A stretch of DNA of 64,000 nt from Albimonas sp963977235 (GCF_963977235.1 NZ_CAXBOD010000005.1:62001-126000), one strand, 5' to 3'. Positions 7,895-18,331 are shown, counted from the stretch's first letter. A program made the numbers and translations. Notes: generated by a model from the sequence alone, not told the origin.

Positions 7895-9913
7895 ATGAGC
7901 GGAATCGTCGGCATCGATGTCGGCGGCACCTTCACCGACCTGTTCCACGCCGGCGCGCCCGGCGCGCCGGCGCGGGTCCTGAAGGTTCCGTCCACCCCGG
8001 ACGACCCAAGCCGGGGTCTGGTCGACGCCCTGCGCGCGGCCGAGGTCGATCCCGCCGCGCTGGAGCTGATCCTGCACGGCACCACCATCGCCACCAACGC
8101 GGTGATCGAGCGCAAGGGCGCCCGCTGCGCCCTGATCACCACCCAGGGCTTCCGCGACGTGCTGGAGCTGGGCCGCCGCGACCGCCAGCGCATGTACGGC
8201 CTGACCGGCGCCCATGTCCCCCTGATACCCCGCCTGATGCGCTGGGAGATCGCCGAGCGGCTCGACCATCGCGGCCAGGTTCTGGTCCCGCTGGACGAGG
8301 CGGCGCTGGGCGAGCTCGCCCGCGCGCTGGCCGAGGAGGGGGTCGAGGCGGTCGTCGTCGCCTTCCTCCACGCCTACGCCAACCCCGCCCACGAGCATCG
8401 CGCCCGCGAGATCCTGCGCGAGGCCGACCCCGACTGGGAGGTGGTGCTCGCCACCGACGTGGTGCGCGAGTACTGTGAGTTCGAGCGGACCTCGACCGCC
8501 GCCGTGCAGGGCTACCTGCAGCCGCTGGTCTCCCGCTACGCCCGCAGCCTGACGCAGCGGCTGGAGCAGATCGGCTTCGACCGCCAGACCCTGGTGATGC
8601 AGTCGAACGGCGGGCTCGCGCCGCTGTCGCAGCTGCCGACCAAGGCCGCGAACATCGTGCGCTCCGGCCCCTCGGCCGGGGTCACCGCCGCGGCGCGGAT
8701 CGCGGCCGAGGCGGGGTTCGACAACGTCATCACCGGCGACATGGGCGGCACCTCCTACGACGTCGCGGTGGTGGTGAAGGGCGCGCCGAAGATCGCCGAG
8801 ACCACCGAGCTCGACTTCCGCATCCCCCTGCGCCTGCCGATGATCGACGTGCACACGATCGGGGCCGGCGGCGGCTCCATCGCCTGGATCGACCGGGGCG
8901 GCGTGCTCCAGGTCGGACCCGAGAGCGCGGGCGCCGTGCCCGGTCCGATCTGCTTCGGCCGCGGCGGGACCCGGCCCACGGTCACCGACGCCAACGCCGT
9001 GCTGGGCCGCATCAAGCCCGAGAACCCCATCGGCCTGACCCATGTCGACCGCCTCGACATCGAGGCCGCGCGCGAGGCCATCGGCGCGCTGGGCGACCGG
9101 CTGGGCCTGGGCGTCGAGGAGACGGCCGAAGCGATCCTGACCGTGGTCAACCACATCATGGCCCGCCGGACCCGGCTGATGTCGGTCGAGCAGGGCCACG
9201 ACCCGCGCGATTTCTGCCTGGTCGCCTTCGGCGGCGCCGGCCCCCTGCACGGCTGCGCCATCATGCGCGAGGTCGGCATCCGCTCGATGCTGCTGCCCCC
9301 GCATCCGGGCGTGCTGTGCGCGCTGGGCTGCGCCGTCGCCGACCTGCGCTGCGACTTCGCCCAGACCGTCGAGACCCCTGCCGCCGAGGTCGATCCCGCG
9401 ATGCTGCGCGGGGTGCTGGCAGCCCACAGGGCGGACGGGGAGGCGCAGCTCGCGGCCTCCGGCGCCGCGCTCACCTCGATCGAGACGCGCCATGCCGCGG
9501 AGATGTCCTACCTCGGCCAGATCCACTCCCTGCGCGTGCCCATCGAAGCCGACTGGCCGACGCAGCGCATCGTCGCCGCCTTCGAGCACGCCTACCGCGC
9601 CGAGTTCGGCGCCACGCTCGGGATGCCCACGGTCCTCGTCGGCCTGAAGACCGCCGTCGAGGGCCGCCGCGCGGCGCCCGAGGCCGCGCCCCTGCGCGAA
9701 AGCTCCGACGCGACGCCTGCGCCCATCGCCCACCGCCGCGTGCATTTCGGCCGCTGGCTGGACGTGCCGATCCACGACCGAGGCGCGCTCTCGCCCGGGC
9801 AGCGCTTCGAGGGGCCGGCGATCCTGGAGCAGCCCGACACCACCTGCGTGGTGGAGCCGGGCTGCGCCGCCCGCGTCGACGCCCGCGGCAACATCATCGT
9901 GGAGGCCATGTGA
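7895..9913 (+). CDS. hyuA: Hydantoinase/5-oxoprolinase family subunit A (HyuA)
   Basis: A 672-residue protein beginning at ATG 7895 after GGGGAGAG. Features of the ATP-dependent HyuA family are GIDVGGTFTDLF at residues 5-16, LHGTTIATNAVIERKG near 60, QSNGGLAPL near 233, RSGPSAGVTAA, GDMGGTSYDV near 285 and VAFGGAGPLHGCAI near 448. HyuA partners HyuB to open lactam or hydantoin rings with ATP; the same fold is used by acetone and acetophenone carboxylases. It is followed by HyuB with a 1-nt overlap. In this cluster the substrate could equally be a carbonyl compound to be carboxylated; no N-carbamoyl amidohydrolase or hydantoin permease is nearby. Confidence 0.88.
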   Translation: MSGIVGIDVGGTFTDLFHAGAPGAPARVLKVPSTPDDPSRGLVDALRAAEVDPAALELILHGTTIATNAVIERKGARCALITTQGFRDVLELGRRDRQRMYGLTGAHVPLIPRLMRWEIAERLDHRGQVLVPLDEAALGELARALAEEGVEAVVVAFLHAYANPAHEHRAREILREADPDWEVVLATDVVREYCEFERTSTAAVQGYLQPLVSRYARSLTQRLEQIGFDRQTLVMQSNGGLAPLSQLPTKAANIVRSGPSAGVTAAARIAAEAGFDNVITGDMGGTSYDVAVVVKGAPKIAETTELDFRIPLRLPMIDVHTIGAGGGSIAWIDRGGVLQVGPESAGAVPGPICFGRGGTRPTVTDANAVLGRIKPENPIGLTHVDRLDIEAAREAIGALGDRLGLGVEETAEAILTVVNHIMARRTRLMSVEQGHDPRDFCLVAFGGAGPLHGCAIMREVGIRSMLLPPHPGVLCALGCAVADLRCDFAQTVETPAAEVDPAMLRGVLAAHRADGEAQLAASGAALTSIETRHAAEMSYLGQIHSLRVPIEADWPTQRIVAAFEHAYRAEFGATLGMPTVLVGLKTAVEGRRAAPEAAPLRESSDATPAPIAHRRVHFGRWLDVPIHDRGALSPGQRFEGPAILEQPDTTCVVEPGCAARVDARGNIIVEAM

Positions 9914-11754
9914 TGGACGCCGCCCCCGCCCAGACCCGTGATCCGGCCGTCGATCCCGTCACGCTCGCCGTCGTGCGCGGGGCGCTGGAGCAGATCGGCG
10001 ACGAGATGGACCTGCACCTGATCCGCGCCGCCCTGTCGCCGATCATCTCCGAGACCAACGACGTCGCCCACGGCATCTACGATCCGCGCACCGGAGAGAC
10101 CATCGCCCAGGGCCAGCTCGGCCTGCCGCAGTTCCTGGCGAACATGCAGTTCTCGGTCCAGCATGTGCTGGAGGTGGCCAAGGGGCAGGGCGGTTTCCGG
10201 CCCGGCGACGTGTGGATCCTCAACGATCCCTACCGATCCGGCACCCACCTCAACGACGTGGTGATGGTCGCGCCGCATTTCGTGGACGGGGAGCTGTTCG
10301 CGCTGCTCGCCAACACCGGGCACTGGATGGACATGGGCGGCGGCTCGCCCGGCGGCTGGTCGCCCTCGGCCCGCGAGATCCACCAGGAGGGCGTGATCAT
10401 CCCGCCCGTGCGGCTGGAGGCGGAGGGCGTGCGCAACGCGGCCCTGATCGCGATGATCGCGGCCAACTCGCGCCTCCCCCAGCAGCTGCTGGGCGACCTC
10501 GAGGCGATGGTCAACGTCTTCGGGGTCGGTCGCCGCGGGCTCGACGCGCTGGTCGGGCGCTACGGCGCCGACACGCTGCGCGCCTGCATCGCCGAGATGA
10601 CCGCGCGGGCCGAGGCGGAGATGCGGGCCTGGATATCCGACATCCCCGACGGGACTTACCGGGTCGAGGACAGCTTCGACAACGACGGCGTGGTGGATGC
10701 GCCGCTGCCGGTGAAGCTGGCGCTGACCGTCGACGGCTCGGACCTGCATTTCGACTTCACCGGCACCTCGCCGGCCGCGGCCGGGCCGATGAACATCGCC
10801 GACTGCACGGCGAAGTCGCTGTGCTTCGTGGCGCTGAAGCACATCTTCCCCGACGTGCCGGTCTCGGGCGGCGCCTTCCGGCCCTGCCGGTTCACGATCC
10901 CGAAGGGCTCGATCCTCGCGGCCGAATACCCGGTCGCGGTGGGGGGCACGACCGACGTGGCCCCGCGTCTGACCGACGTGGTGTTCGGCGCGCTCGCCCA
11001 GGCGATCCCGCAGCGGACGCCGGCGGCGATGTTCGGCACCACCGGCGTCGCCACCGTCTCCGGCACGCATCCCGAGACCGGGCGCTACTACGTCGCCGTC
11101 TATCCCTATCCGGGCGGCTACGGGGGGTCGGCGATCTCCGACGGGCTGGTCCACGGCACGCCGCCGGGCTCGATGGCCCGCTTCATGTCGGTGGAGATGT
11201 CCGAGCACCGATATCCCGTGCGCTTCGCCTATTTCGGGATCCGCGAGGGCTCCGGCGGGCCGGGGCGCCATCGCGGCGGCCACGGCTCGCGCTACGGGAT
11301 CGAGACGCTGGGCGACAGCGTGGTCTCGATCCTCGGCGACCGGGTCGACGCGCCCCCCTTCGGCGTGGCCGGCGGTGCGGCTGCGGCCCCCAACCATGTG
11401 CGCCTGACGCTCGACGGGCGGGAGTGGACGCCGCCGATGCGCTCCAAGGCCGAGAAGCTGCGGTTCCGCGCCGGCGACGCGCTGCATCTCGGCTCCCCCG
11501 GCGGCGGCGGCTTCGGCGATCCGCTGGAGCGCGACCCCGAGGCGGTGCGAGAGGACCTCGACGCCGGCCTGATCGACCGCGAGACGGCCGAGCGCGCCCA
11601 CGGCGTCGTCGCCCGCGTCGCCCGCCGGATCCTGGACCGCCCGGTGCACGCGATCGACGCCGAGGCCACCGCCCGCCTGCGCGCGGCGCGGGCCGCCGGC
11701 GCCGCGAACGACATCAACGAGCAGGAGCGCCGGCGAACGGCGCCCGACACCTGA
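9913..11754 (+). CDS. hyuB: Hydantoinase/5-oxoprolinase family subunit B (HyuB)
   Basis: A 613-residue protein whose ATG overlaps the hyuA stop by one base. Diagnostic stretches are DPVTLAVVRGALEQIGDEM near residue 14, SPIISETNDVAHGIYD, GDVWILNDPYRSGTHLND near 99, GHWMDMGGGSPGG near 138, FTGTSPAAAGPMN and the C-terminal GSPGGGGFGDPLERDP. HyuB supplies the hydrolytic or carboxylating half of the two-subunit enzyme. The C-terminal tail after GDPLERD is the helical regulatory extension typical of the family. It lies directly before the Liv-type transporter operon with only 17 nt between, so ring-opening or carboxylation and uptake are probably co-expressed. Confidence 0.88.
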   Translation: MDAAPAQTRDPAVDPVTLAVVRGALEQIGDEMDLHLIRAALSPIISETNDVAHGIYDPRTGETIAQGQLGLPQFLANMQFSVQHVLEVAKGQGGFRPGDVWILNDPYRSGTHLNDVVMVAPHFVDGELFALLANTGHWMDMGGGSPGGWSPSAREIHQEGVIIPPVRLEAEGVRNAALIAMIAANSRLPQQLLGDLEAMVNVFGVGRRGLDALVGRYGADTLRACIAEMTARAEAEMRAWISDIPDGTYRVEDSFDNDGVVDAPLPVKLALTVDGSDLHFDFTGTSPAAAGPMNIADCTAKSLCFVALKHIFPDVPVSGGAFRPCRFTIPKGSILAAEYPVAVGGTTDVAPRLTDVVFGALAQAIPQRTPAAMFGTTGVATVSGTHPETGRYYVAVYPYPGGYGGSAISDGLVHGTPPGSMARFMSVEMSEHRYPVRFAYFGIREGSGGPGRHRGGHGSRYGIETLGDSVVSILGDRVDAPPFGVAGGAAAAPNHVRLTLDGREWTPPMRSKAEKLRFRAGDALHLGSPGGGGFGDPLERDPEAVREDLDAGLIDRETAERAHGVVARVARRILDRPVHAIDAEATARLRAARAAGAANDINEQERRRTAPDT

Positions 11755-11771
11755 CAGGGGAGGAGAGAAAG

Positions 11772-12998
11772 ATGCTGACCAGACGCACTTTCGCGGCGAT
11801 GGCCGCGAGCGCGACGGCGATGACCGCCGTCGGGACCTTCGGCCGCGCCCGAGCGGCCGAGCCGTTGAAGATCGGGGCCGTGAACCCCTATTCCGGGGGC
11901 ATGGCGCTCTACGGCGACGAGGTCACCCGCTGCTATGAGCTCGCCGCCAAGCAGATCAACGCCGCGAAGGGCGGTCTGCTGGGCCGCCCGGTGGAGATCG
12001 TGCGCGGCAACGCCACCTCCGCGCAGGAGGGGATCGCGGCGGTCGAACAGCTGATCGGCCGCGACGGGGTGGAGATCCTGATGGGGACCTACGCCTCCTC
12101 GATCTCCAACGCCGCCTCGGAGGCCGCGCTGAACTACGGCAAGCTCTACTGGGAGACCAACGCCGTCGCCTCCAACCTGACCGAGCGGGGGCTGCCCAAC
12201 TTCATCCGCGCCGGCCTCGCCGCCGACGACTTCGGCCGGCGCTCGGTCGAGGGGGCGCTGGAACTGGTGGCCAAGAGGCTCGACAAGGCCCCCTCCGAGA
12301 TGAGCGTGTGGCTGGAGCATGAGGACTCGGCCTACGGGACCTCCATCGCCGAGGCGCAGAAGCGGCTGCTGGAAGAGGCGGGCGTCACCGTGGGCGTGGG
12401 TGCGCACAGCTTCAAGTCGATCGACGTCACCGACTCGATCCTGCGCGCGAAGTCGGCGGCGCCGGACTTGTGGATCTCGACCGGCTACGTGGGCGACACC
12501 AACCTGCTGCTGCGCGCCGCCCGCGACCAGGGCTTCGCGCCGCCTGCGATCATGTCGGTGGGCGTGGGCGACACGGCCGAGACGCTGGACGCGCTGGGGG
12601 CGGAGTATCTCGAGGGCGTCCTTCTGGTCTCCTTCCCGCGCGCCGACATCTCCGAGGACTACGGGCCCGGCTCGGACGCGTTCCTGGAGCTCTACCGCGC
12701 CGAGTTCGGCCGCGATCCGGTCGCGCCCCAGGGCATGGCCGCCTTCGTCGGCGCCAAGATCCTGTTCGAGGCGGTGGAGGCCGCGGGCTCGGTCGAGTTC
12801 GACGCGGTCGCCGAGGCCGCCAAAGCGATGGACAAGCCCTTTGGCAGCTACGAGACGGGCTACGGCGCCAGGTTCGACGACACCCTGCAGAACACCCGCG
12901 CCGTTCCGATCATCGCCCAGTGGCAGGGCGGCGAGGTGAAGGCGGTCTACCCGCCCGAGGCCGCCTCCTCCGACGTCGTGAACCTGCCGCGGGCCTGA
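11772..12998 (+). CDS. livK: ABC transporter substrate-binding protein, LivK type
   Basis: A 408-residue periplasmic binding protein. ATG at 11772 follows AGGAGAG. The N terminus has an Arg-Arg (RRTFAAMA) signal, probably Tat-dependent, with likely cleavage near ARA-AEP around residue 28. The mature part starts LKIGAVNPYSGGMALYGDEV, the usual opening of periplasmic-binding-protein type I ligand domains, followed by AKQINAAKGGLLGRPVEIV and GTYASSISNAASEAA. It should capture the ligand for the LivHMGF pump encoded downstream. Because the neighbours are CoA-transferases and HyuAB and not amino-acid genes, the ligand is more likely an organic or aromatic acid than a branched-chain amino acid. Confidence 0.88.
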   Translation: MLTRRTFAAMAASATAMTAVGTFGRARAAEPLKIGAVNPYSGGMALYGDEVTRCYELAAKQINAAKGGLLGRPVEIVRGNATSAQEGIAAVEQLIGRDGVEILMGTYASSISNAASEAALNYGKLYWETNAVASNLTERGLPNFIRAGLAADDFGRRSVEGALELVAKRLDKAPSEMSVWLEHEDSAYGTSIAEAQKRLLEEAGVTVGVGAHSFKSIDVTDSILRAKSAAPDLWISTGYVGDTNLLLRAARDQGFAPPAIMSVGVGDTAETLDALGAEYLEGVLLVSFPRADISEDYGPGSDAFLELYRAEFGRDPVAPQGMAAFVGAKILFEAVEAAGSVEFDAVAEAAKAMDKPFGSYETGYGARFDDTLQNTRAVPIIAQWQGGEVKAVYPPEAASSDVVNLPRA

Positions 12999-13009
12999 GG
13001 CCCGCGTCC

Positions 13010-13042
13010 GCCGCGCCGCCGGCCCCGCGCCGGCGGCGCGGC
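13010..13042 (+). other. GC-rich intercistronic hairpin between livK and livH
   Basis: Perfect 14-bp arms GCCGCGCCGCCGGC (13010-13023) and GCCGGCGGCGCGGC (13029-13042) with a 5-nt loop and no T run. It lies after the binding-protein gene and before the permease genes, where such stems commonly protect the upstream mRNA and lower expression of the downstream part. Confidence 0.6.
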
Positions 13043-13062
13043 CCTGCAAGGAAGGGCGAGCG

Positions 13063-13953
13063 ATGACCGAGATCCTCAACATCCTGGCGGTGGGGCTGCT
13101 TCTGGGCGGCATCTACGCGCTGGTCAGCGTCGGGCTGAACCTGATCTTCGGCGTGATCCGCGTGGTGAACTTCGCCCAGGGCGAGTTCGTGATGCTGGGC
13201 ATGTACGGGGCGCTGGCCGCGCAGCTGGCGCTGGGCCTCGACCCCTATCTGGGGGCGGTCCTGATCCTGCCCGCGCTGTTCGCGCTGGGCTGCGCGGTCT
13301 ACTGGCTGATCCTGCGTCCCCTGCAGGGCGAGCCGATGATGCAGATCTTCGCCACCTTCGGCCTGCTGATGCTGATCCAGAACGCGGTGCTGGCGGCGAC
13401 GGGGGGCGTGGCGTTCAGCGCGAACTCCTCGCTTGCGGTCGGTTCGGTCTCGCTGGGGCCGGTGCAGGTGGGGACGGGGCGGCTGATCGTGCTGATCGCG
13501 GCCAGCGTGGTGACCGGCGGGCTCGCCTGGTACCTGCGCGCGACCTGGCACGGCAAGGCGATCCGGGCGGTGGCCCAGGACCGGGCCGCGGCGAAGCTGA
13601 TGGGCGTGAACGTGCAGCGCATCTACACGATCAGCTTCGGCATCGGCGCGGCGCTGGCGGGGCTCGCAGGCTGCCTGCTCGCGCCGCTCTATTCGATGAC
13701 GCCGCAGATCGGGATCAACTTCATCCTGCCGGCCTTCGCGGTGGTGGTGCTGGGGGGCCTGGGCAGCGTCGCCGGCGCCTACCTCGGCGGCTTCGTGGTG
13801 GGGCTGACCGAGGCGTTCTCGGGCTACTACCTCGACCCGGCGTTGAAGCATGCGGTGCTGTTCGTCGTGTTCATCGTGGTGCTCGTCATCCGCCCGCAGG
13901 GCCTCTTCGGCCACGCCGGCGCAGAGGAGGTGGGACTTCGTGAAACCTCGTGA
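13063..13953 (+). CDS. livH: Branched-chain-type ABC transporter permease LivH
   Basis: A 296-residue inner-membrane permease starting at ATG 13063 after GGAAGGGCGAG. It opens LNILAVGLLLGGIYALVSVGLNLIFGVIRVVN, split here by its hydrophobic segment, and continues with NFAQGEFVMLGMYGALAA, the hallmark of LivH. About eight hydrophobic segments are visible, with the cytoplasmic coupling loop GKAIRAVAQDRAAAKLMGVN near residue 165-184 that contacts the ATPase. FAVVVLGGLGSVAGAYLGG near 226 is also characteristic. It overlaps livM by 14 nt. Confidence 0.9.
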   Translation: MTEILNILAVGLLLGGIYALVSVGLNLIFGVIRVVNFAQGEFVMLGMYGALAAQLALGLDPYLGAVLILPALFALGCAVYWLILRPLQGEPMMQIFATFGLLMLIQNAVLAATGGVAFSANSSLAVGSVSLGPVQVGTGRLIVLIAASVVTGGLAWYLRATWHGKAIRAVAQDRAAAKLMGVNVQRIYTISFGIGAALAGLAGCLLAPLYSMTPQIGINFILPAFAVVVLGGLGSVAGAYLGGFVVGLTEAFSGYYLDPALKHAVLFVVFIVVLVIRPQGLFGHAGAEEVGLRETS

Positions 13954-15057
13954 CCCCGATCCCCGCGCCGCGGACCCGCGGGCGCCTTCCAGCGCGCCGG
14001 GCGTGCCGGCGACGCCGCTTGCTCCCGACGTCCGCGCCGCGGCCATCGCCTCCGCCTCGCGCGGGCTGAGGCAGGAGGCGCCGCTGCTGGCGGGCGTTCT
14101 GGCGGCGCTGCTGGCGCTGACCTGGGCCTTCGCCGGCGACAGCTTTGCGCTGAACATCCTGGCGACCGCCTTCCTGCTGGGCGGCGTCGCCACCGCCTGG
14201 AACATCATCGGCGGGCTCGGGGGGCAGTTCTCGCTCGGCCATTCGGTGTTCTTCGCGCTGGGGGCCTATCTGACCGCCAACCTGGTGCTGCATGCGGGCG
14301 TCTCGCCCTGGCTGGCGCTGGCGCCGGCGGCGGCGCTGGCGGCAGGGGCCGCGGCGCTGGTCTCCTGGCCGGTGTTCCGCCTGAAGGGGCCGTTCTTCGC
14401 CATCGCCACGCTGGCGGTGACCGAGGTGATGCTGTCGCTCTCGATCTACTTCGACGGGATCACCGGCGGCTCGCAGGGGCTGTCGATCCCGTTCCGCCGC
14501 GGCTTCTGGAACATGATCTTCGTGGACCGGATGAGCTATGCGCTGCTGATGCTGGGCTTCCTCGCGGTCTGCCTGCTGGCGATGATCGTCGTGGCGCGCA
14601 GCCGGCTGGGCTATCGCCTGCGGGCGGTGCGCGACAACGAGGACGCGGCCCGGGCGGCGGGCATCGACGTGCTGCGGGTGAAGCTCGTGGGCATGGCGGT
14701 GTCGGCGGCGCTGACCGGGGTCGGGGGCGCGCTGTTCCTGATGCAGGTGCGGGTGGTGGACCCGCCGGCGCTCTATTCGCTGTTCGACGTCGGCGTGAAG
14801 GTGGCGTTGCTGGCCCTGATCGGCGGCATCGGCACGACCTACGGGCCGCTGCTGGGCGCGCTGCTGGTGATCCCGCTGGAAAGCTGGCTGCGGGCGGAGC
14901 TGGGCGGCGCGCTGCCGGGCATGAACCTGGCGGTCCTGGGCCTGGTGCTGATCCTGACGGCGCTGTTCCTGCGGCGCGGCATCGTGGGCGCCGCGCGCGA
15001 CCTGCGGCTGCCGGGCCTGGGGCCGCGCCGGATGCGGCCGGCCGGGGAGGGCGCGCG

Positions 15058-15061
<4 letters not shown>
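13940..15061 (+). CDS. livM: Branched-chain-type ABC transporter permease LivM
   Basis: GTG at 13940, with AGGAGG 9-16 nt upstream, is the best start; it overlaps livH by 14 nt and gives 373 residues. A polar, Pro/Ala-rich N-terminal stretch of about 45 residues precedes the first membrane segment, longer than in most LivM. Family marks are TAWNIIGGLGGQFSLGHSVFF near 93, LKGPFFAIATLAVTEV, GITGGSQGLSIPF and the coupling loop RLRAVRDNEDAARAAGIDV near 229. LivM pairs with LivH to form the channel. Its stop overlaps the livG start (ATGA). Confidence 0.9.
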
Positions 15062-15775
<714 letters not shown>

Positions 15776-15779
<4 letters not shown>

Positions 15780-16498
15780 GCGCGAAGATGATGCTGGAGG
15801 TCGAGGGCCTGCGCGCCGGCTACGGCGACGCCGAGGTGCTGTTCGACGTGTCCCTCGCCGTGGCCGAGGGCCGGGTCGCCGCGGTGGTCGGGGCCAACGG
15901 CGCGGGCAAGACCACGCTGCTCTCGGCCCTGATCGGCCTGGTCCCGCCGCGCGCGGGAACCGTGCGGCTGTTGGGCGAGGATGTCACGCGCCTGCCCGCC
16001 GACCGCCGCGCCGCCCGCGGCATGACGCTGGTGCCCGAGGGCGGGCGCCTGTTCCCATTCATGTCGGTGCAGGAGAACCTGGAGCTGGGCGCCTATTCCG
16101 CCGGCGCGCGGGGCGGGGCGGCGGCGATGCTCGAGGCCGCGATGACCCGGTTTCCGGTGCTGCGCGACCGCCGCCGGCAGCTCGCCGGACGGCTCTCGGG
16201 CGGGGAGCGGCAGATGTGCGCCATCGCCCGCGCGCTGATGTGCCGGCCGCGGCTGCTGCTGCTGGACGAGCCCTCGGTCGGGCTGTCGCCGCTGATGGCC
16301 GAGACGGTGCTGGAGACGGTCTCCCAGCTCGCGCGCGACGAGGGGCTGACGGTGCTGATCGTCGAACAGCGCGTGACCGAGGTGCTGGAGATCGCCGACG
16401 AGGCGCATGTGCTCGACCACGGCCGCATCTCGCTGAGCGGGGCCGCGGCCGCGCTGAAGGGCGACCCGCAGGTGCGCGAAGCCTACATGGGGTTGTGA
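15776..16498 (+). CDS. livF: ABC transporter ATP-binding protein LivF
   Basis: A 240-residue ATPase starting at ATG 15776, overlapping the restored livG stop. It has Walker A GANGAGKTT near residue 38, the LivF-type VPEGGRLFPFMSVQENLELGA segment (near 84-104), signature LSGGERQM, Walker B RLLLLDEPSVGLSP and the H-loop-region VLIVEQRV. It energises uptake together with LivG. No frame damage is visible. It ends 31 nt before the FadR regulator at 16530, consistent with one operon from 4186 to 18331. Confidence 0.92.
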
Positions 16499-16529
16499 TG
16501 GACCGACCGCAGCCGAGCAGGAGGGGGCC

Positions 16530-17303
16530 ATGAGCGACGCCGACCGCGTCCGGATCTCGCCTGTCGTGGTGCCCAAGGCCTCGGACGTGCTGGCCGACCG
16601 GCTGCGCGACCTGATCGTCTCCGGCCGCTTCTCCCCCGGCGAGGCGCTGCCGCCGGAGCGGGAGCTGGCCGCGGACTCCGGCCTGTCGCGCAGTTCCGTG
16701 CGCGAGGCGCTGCGCCTGCTGGAGACGGAGGGGCTGCTGACCACCCGGGCCGGGAGGGCGGGCGGCTCGGTGGTGACGCGGCCGGGGCGCGGGTCCATCG
16801 CCCGCTCGGTCGAGCTCTTCGTGCGCGCGCACGGCATGGGGCTGGGGGCGTTGCTCGACTGCCGTCTGGCGGTGGAGCCGATGCTGGCGCGGCTGGCCGC
16901 CCGCAACCGGACGGAGGCGCAGCTTGCGGAGATCAGCGCGATCCATGAGCGCTTCGTGGCCTCGGTCGACGAGGTCCCCGCCTACAAGCGCATCAACCTC
17001 GACTGGCACCTGGCGGTGGCGCGGGCCAGCGGAAACGAGCCGCTGATGGCGCTGATGGAGGCGGTGACCGCCCCGATCCGCGACGCCCAGGAATACCGGC
17101 ACGTCACCACCCCGGACCTGCGCCGGGGCGCGGTGCGCGCCCATTCCGTGATCCTCGAGGCCATCGCCGCCCGCGACGGCGAGGCCGCCTTCAAGCGGAT
17201 GGAGCGCCATGTCGGCGCCTACCGCGACATCGCCCTGCGACGGGAGGAGGTCGTCGCCGCCGGCGACGGCGACGCCTCCCCGACGACTGGAGAAGACGCA
17301 TGA
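16530..17303 (+). CDS. GntR-family regulator, FadR/FCD type (copy 1)
   Basis: A 257-residue repressor-type protein starting at ATG 16530 behind AGGAGGGGG. The N-terminal winged helix carries LADRLRDLIVSGRFSPGEALPPERELA and SGLSRSSVREALRLLETEGLL (recognition helix near residues 50-70); these are quoted as separate parts. The C-terminal FCD domain has DCRLAVEPMLARLAARN, the metal-ligand-type Asp/His in NLDWHLAVARASGN, and the late HSVILEAIAARDGEAA. FCD domains bind organic acids or acyl-CoA. Being inside the kinase-HyuAB-Liv operon it probably controls that operon through site B (4111-4125). It overlaps the next gene by 4 nt. Confidence 0.88.
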   Translation: MSDADRVRISPVVVPKASDVLADRLRDLIVSGRFSPGEALPPERELAADSGLSRSSVREALRLLETEGLLTTRAGRAGGSVVTRPGRGSIARSVELFVRAHGMGLGALLDCRLAVEPMLARLAARNRTEAQLAEISAIHERFVASVDEVPAYKRINLDWHLAVARASGNEPLMALMEAVTAPIRDAQEYRHVTTPDLRRGAVRAHSVILEAIAARDGEAAFKRMERHVGAYRDIALRREEVVAAGDGDASPTTGEDA

Positions 17304-18331
17304 CCAACCGCCAATGGGTGCTCGACGCCTATCCCGACGGCCCCGCCACCGAGGAGACCTGGCGCCTGGAGGAGGCGCCGATGCCCGAACCGGGCCCCCG
17401 CCAGGTGCTGGTGCGCATACGATGGCTGTCGCTCGATCCCTACATGCGCGGGCGCATCAGCCCCGCCGCCAACTACACCGCCGGCGTGAAGCCCGGCGAG
17501 GCGATGCACGGCGGCGGCGTGGGCGAGGTGATCGAGAGCCGGCACCCCGACTGGAAGCCCGGCGACCTGATCGAGGCGATGACGCTGGGCTGGCGCGAGC
17601 ATGCCGTTCTGACCCCGGACCTGCCGGGCGCCTCGCGTGCGAACCGGGTCGACCCCGGCCTCGCGCCGCCGCAGGCGATGCTGTCGTGGCTGGGCATGCC
17701 CGGCCTGACCGCCTGGATCGGCCTGACCGAGATGGGCCGGCCGCGGCCCGGCGACACGGTGCTGGTCTCCGCCGCCTCGGGCGCGGTCGGGCAGCTGGTC
17801 TGCCAGATCGCGGCCGCGATGGGCGCGCGGGTGGTGGCCATCGCCGGCTCTCCTGAGAAGCTCGCCCATTGCCGCGCGCTCGGCTGCGCGGCCGGCATCG
17901 ACCACCGCGCCACGACCGACATGGCCGCCGCCATCGCCGAGGCCTGCCCGAACGGCGTCGACGTGTTCTTCGACAACACCGGCGGCCCGATCCACGACGC
18001 GGCGATCGCCAACCTGGCGACCCACGCCCGCGTGGTGATCTGCGGGCGCATCGCCGTGATCGACAAGGCGCCGGAGGCGGACATCGGCCTGCGCGCCTCG
18101 GCCCGCCTGATCGTCACCCGCGCCAGCATCCACGGCCTGGTGGTCTTCGACTGGTGGCACCGGCGCGAGGAGGCGATGGCAAAGCTCGCCGCCCTGCACC
18201 GCGAGGGCCGGCTGCAGTTCCGCGAGGACGTGCTCGAGGGCTTCGAGCGCGTGCCCGAGGCCTACGTTCGGATGATGGCGGGGCGGAACCTGGGCAAGCA
18301 GCTCGTGCGGCTGCGGGACGGGTCGCTTTAA
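17300..18331 (+). CDS. NADP-dependent MDR-family oxidoreductase (PTGR/CurA-like)
   Basis: A 343-residue zinc-independent medium-chain reductase; the ATG overlaps the regulator's stop. It has RWLSLDPYMRGRI near residue 41, MHGGGVGEVIESRHPDWKPG near 69, and the nucleotide-binding VLVSAASGAVGQLVCQIA near 154-171, followed by GARVVAIAGSPEKLAHC. The family reduces alpha,beta-unsaturated ketones or aldehydes with NADPH. No Cys/His zinc sites are present. In this operon it could reduce the double bond of an enone intermediate before Baeyer-Villiger oxidation; that is inference from context. Its last codons run into the site-C operator. Confidence 0.85.
   Translation: MTNRQWVLDAYPDGPATEETWRLEEAPMPEPGPRQVLVRIRWLSLDPYMRGRISPAANYTAGVKPGEAMHGGGVGEVIESRHPDWKPGDLIEAMTLGWREHAVLTPDLPGASRANRVDPGLAPPQAMLSWLGMPGLTAWIGLTEMGRPRPGDTVLVSAASGAVGQLVCQIAAAMGARVVAIAGSPEKLAHCRALGCAAGIDHRATTDMAAAIAEACPNGVDVFFDNTGGPIHDAAIANLATHARVVICGRIAVIDKAPEADIGLRASARLIVTRASIHGLVVFDWWHRREEAMAKLAALHREGRLQFREDVLEGFERVPEAYVRMMAGRNLGKQLVRLRDGSL

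Noticed and set aside
6533..9775. Very long leftward open frame of 1080 codons opposite CaiB and hyuA
   Set aside because: It is the antisense of two well-supported genes, is rich in His/Arg/Gly of the type produced by GC-rich codons read on the other strand, and has no family motif.
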